In this document: positions 63,307 through 64,000 of the stretch, piece after piece
Numbering within the stretch: the stretch's first letter is position 1
Layout of the letters: every line of letters starts with the position of its first letter
Assembly (NCBI GenBank): GCA_024685315.1
Contig: JAIKVW010000018.1
Location: 1-64,000, forward strand
Source: Lachnospiraceae bacterium
GTDB lineage: Bacteria > Bacillota > Clostridia > Lachnospirales > Lachnospiraceae
Reading direction: 5' to 3'
Length of the DNA: 64,000 nt
Translations under genes and position numbers: made by a program
The notes under the pieces: generated by a model
The model's input: the letters and a program-made list of their open reading frames with translations, nothing else
Databases searched by the model: none
What the model was told of the DNA's origin: nothing

Positions 63307-63999
63307 CTATGGTACTGCTTTGATCAGCCCGAGGACTTCGTCTGCGATGGCGGCGTTTACACGTGCCGCTTCTTCCGCGCTGCCCTGCTTTGTGTAGAAA
63401 TAGAACTTGATCTTGGGTTCGGTCCCTGAAGGCCTTACCGCGAACCAGCTGCCGTCCTCGAGGAAGAACCTGAGAGCGTTCGTGGGCTGGAGGTCCTCGT
63501 AGCCGTCCTTGTAGTCAATGAGCTTAACGACCTTGATCCCCGCGACTTCAGCCGGAGGCGCGCTCCTCACACAGGCCATCATCCTCTTAATGCGCTCCGC
63601 GCCCTCGATCCCCGAAAGCACCAGATTGGTCTCGTACTCATTGTACCAGCCGAACCTGTCGTAAATCTCATCGAGCACCTGCCTCAGGGTCTTTCCCTGC
63701 TTCCCGTAATAGGCCGCAGCTTCGGCGATCAGCATTCCCGCGCAGATGCCGTCCTTATCCCTGATGTCCGGACAGGGCGCGTATCCCACGGACTCCTCGT
63801 ATCCGAAGAGATACGTGTAGCCGTTCTCCTCAAGGAAAGGGATCTTCCCGCAGATATTCTTGAATCCGGTCAGAGCCTCGAACATCTTCACCCCGTAGGA
63901 AGCGGCGATCTCGGAGGAGAGCGTAGAGGTCACGATGGAAGTCACCATGGCTCCTTTTTCCGGAAGCGTCCCGTTCTCCTTCATGCCTTCAAGAATATA
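63307..63999 (-). CDS. Phosphoglucomutase/phosphomannomutase, C-terminal part (partial)
   Basis: The frame is open to the right edge of the window, so the gene starts outside. Visible are the end of domain II/III (SSEIAASYGVKMFEALTGFKNICG), FGYEESVGYAPCPDIRDKDGI (sugar-binding EES loop, domain III) and the domain IV phosphate loop FAVRPSGTEPKIKFY. It interconverts hexose 1- and 6-phosphates. The catalytic Ser domain is not in the window, so Glc versus Man preference is open. Confidence 0.9.
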   Translation of the reverse strand, partial: YILEGMKENGTLPEKGAMVTSIVTSTLSSEIAASYGVKMFEALTGFKNICGKIPFLEENGYTYLFGYEESVGYAPCPDIRDKDGICAGMLIAEAAAYYGKQGKTLRQVLDEIYDRFGWYNEYETNLVLSGIEGAERIKRMMACVRSAPPAEVAGIKVVKLIDYKDGYEDLQPTNALRFFLEDGSWFAVRPSGTEPKIKFYFYTKQGSAEEAARVNAAIADEVLGLIKAVP

Positions 64000-64000
64000 A

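Overview
The window (about 64 kb) looks like chromosome from a moderately GC-rich anaerobic Clostridia-type Bacillota, most like Lachnospiraceae. The evidence is the EF-Tu, RpoB, L33 and DAHP-synthase sequence style, a clostridial thiolase and CoA-transferase, strong AGGAGG ribosome binding sites, GTG/TTG starts, and a eut-type microcompartment with PduL and EutT. Nearly all genes lie on the minus strand, so the biological reading order runs from high to low coordinates. The genus cannot be fixed from the sequence alone.

The backbone is the universal translation/transcription cluster: rpmG-secE-nusG-rplK-rplA-(L10 leader)-rplJ-rplL (49.7 to 46.3 kb), rpoB-rpoC (22.7 to 15.1 kb), and rpsL-rpsG-fusA-tuf (8.9 to 4.4 kb). 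It is split twice. Between rplL and rpoB lies a 23 kb accessory block. Between rpoC and rpsL lie a YitT-type membrane protein, glpK, two COG0523 metallochaperone-like GTPases and a BASS-type transporter. Each backbone segment has its own good sigma-70-type promoter, and rplL is closed by a strong terminator.

The 23 kb block is an ethanolamine microcompartment locus of mixed EUT/PDU type. A YARHG-domain membrane protein is followed by eutA, eutB, eutC, eutL, eutE, eutM, pduL, a eutK-like shell protein, eutT, pduS and pduT. Next come a complete ABC importer (binding lipoprotein, two permeases, ATPase), a lipoprotein, an alkaline-phosphatase-superfamily phosphodiesterase and a cytosolic glycerophosphodiester phosphodiesterase. 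A toxin-antitoxin-like pair and an HTH-Uma2 protein follow, and the block ends with eutN, eutS and eutP next to rpoB. I infer that the importer and hydrolases feed the compartment: import of glycerophosphoethanolamine (GPE) or a similar head-group ester, release of ethanolamine, then lyase, acetaldehyde, acetyl-CoA and acetyl-phosphate. EutC, EutE and PduL carry nearly the same amphipathic encapsulation-like peptide. EutG, EutD, EutH, EutJ, EutQ and EutVW are absent here.

From 50 to 60.3 kb, a visibly AT-richer block holds a CoA-transferase, two paralogous TetR regulators, two tandem ketosynthase-III-like proteins with an unusual GH(V/M)GQLD motif, and a branched-chain-amino-acid-type ABC importer. 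It looks like a transferred catabolic or uptake module of unknown substrate.

The left end holds the tail of a large serine recombinase, lepB, a DAHP synthase, a thiolase and a small degenerate TtcA-like PP-loop protein. The right end holds a second YitT protein, a DUF3810 membrane protein, an SH3 protein and the C-terminal part of a phosphohexomutase. Intergenic DNA holds several large palindromes, including two hairpins with exactly complementary 17-nt loops and a palindromic insertion flanked by a 16-bp near-perfect repeat. I saw no rRNA, tRNA, complete insertion sequence or CRISPR array.
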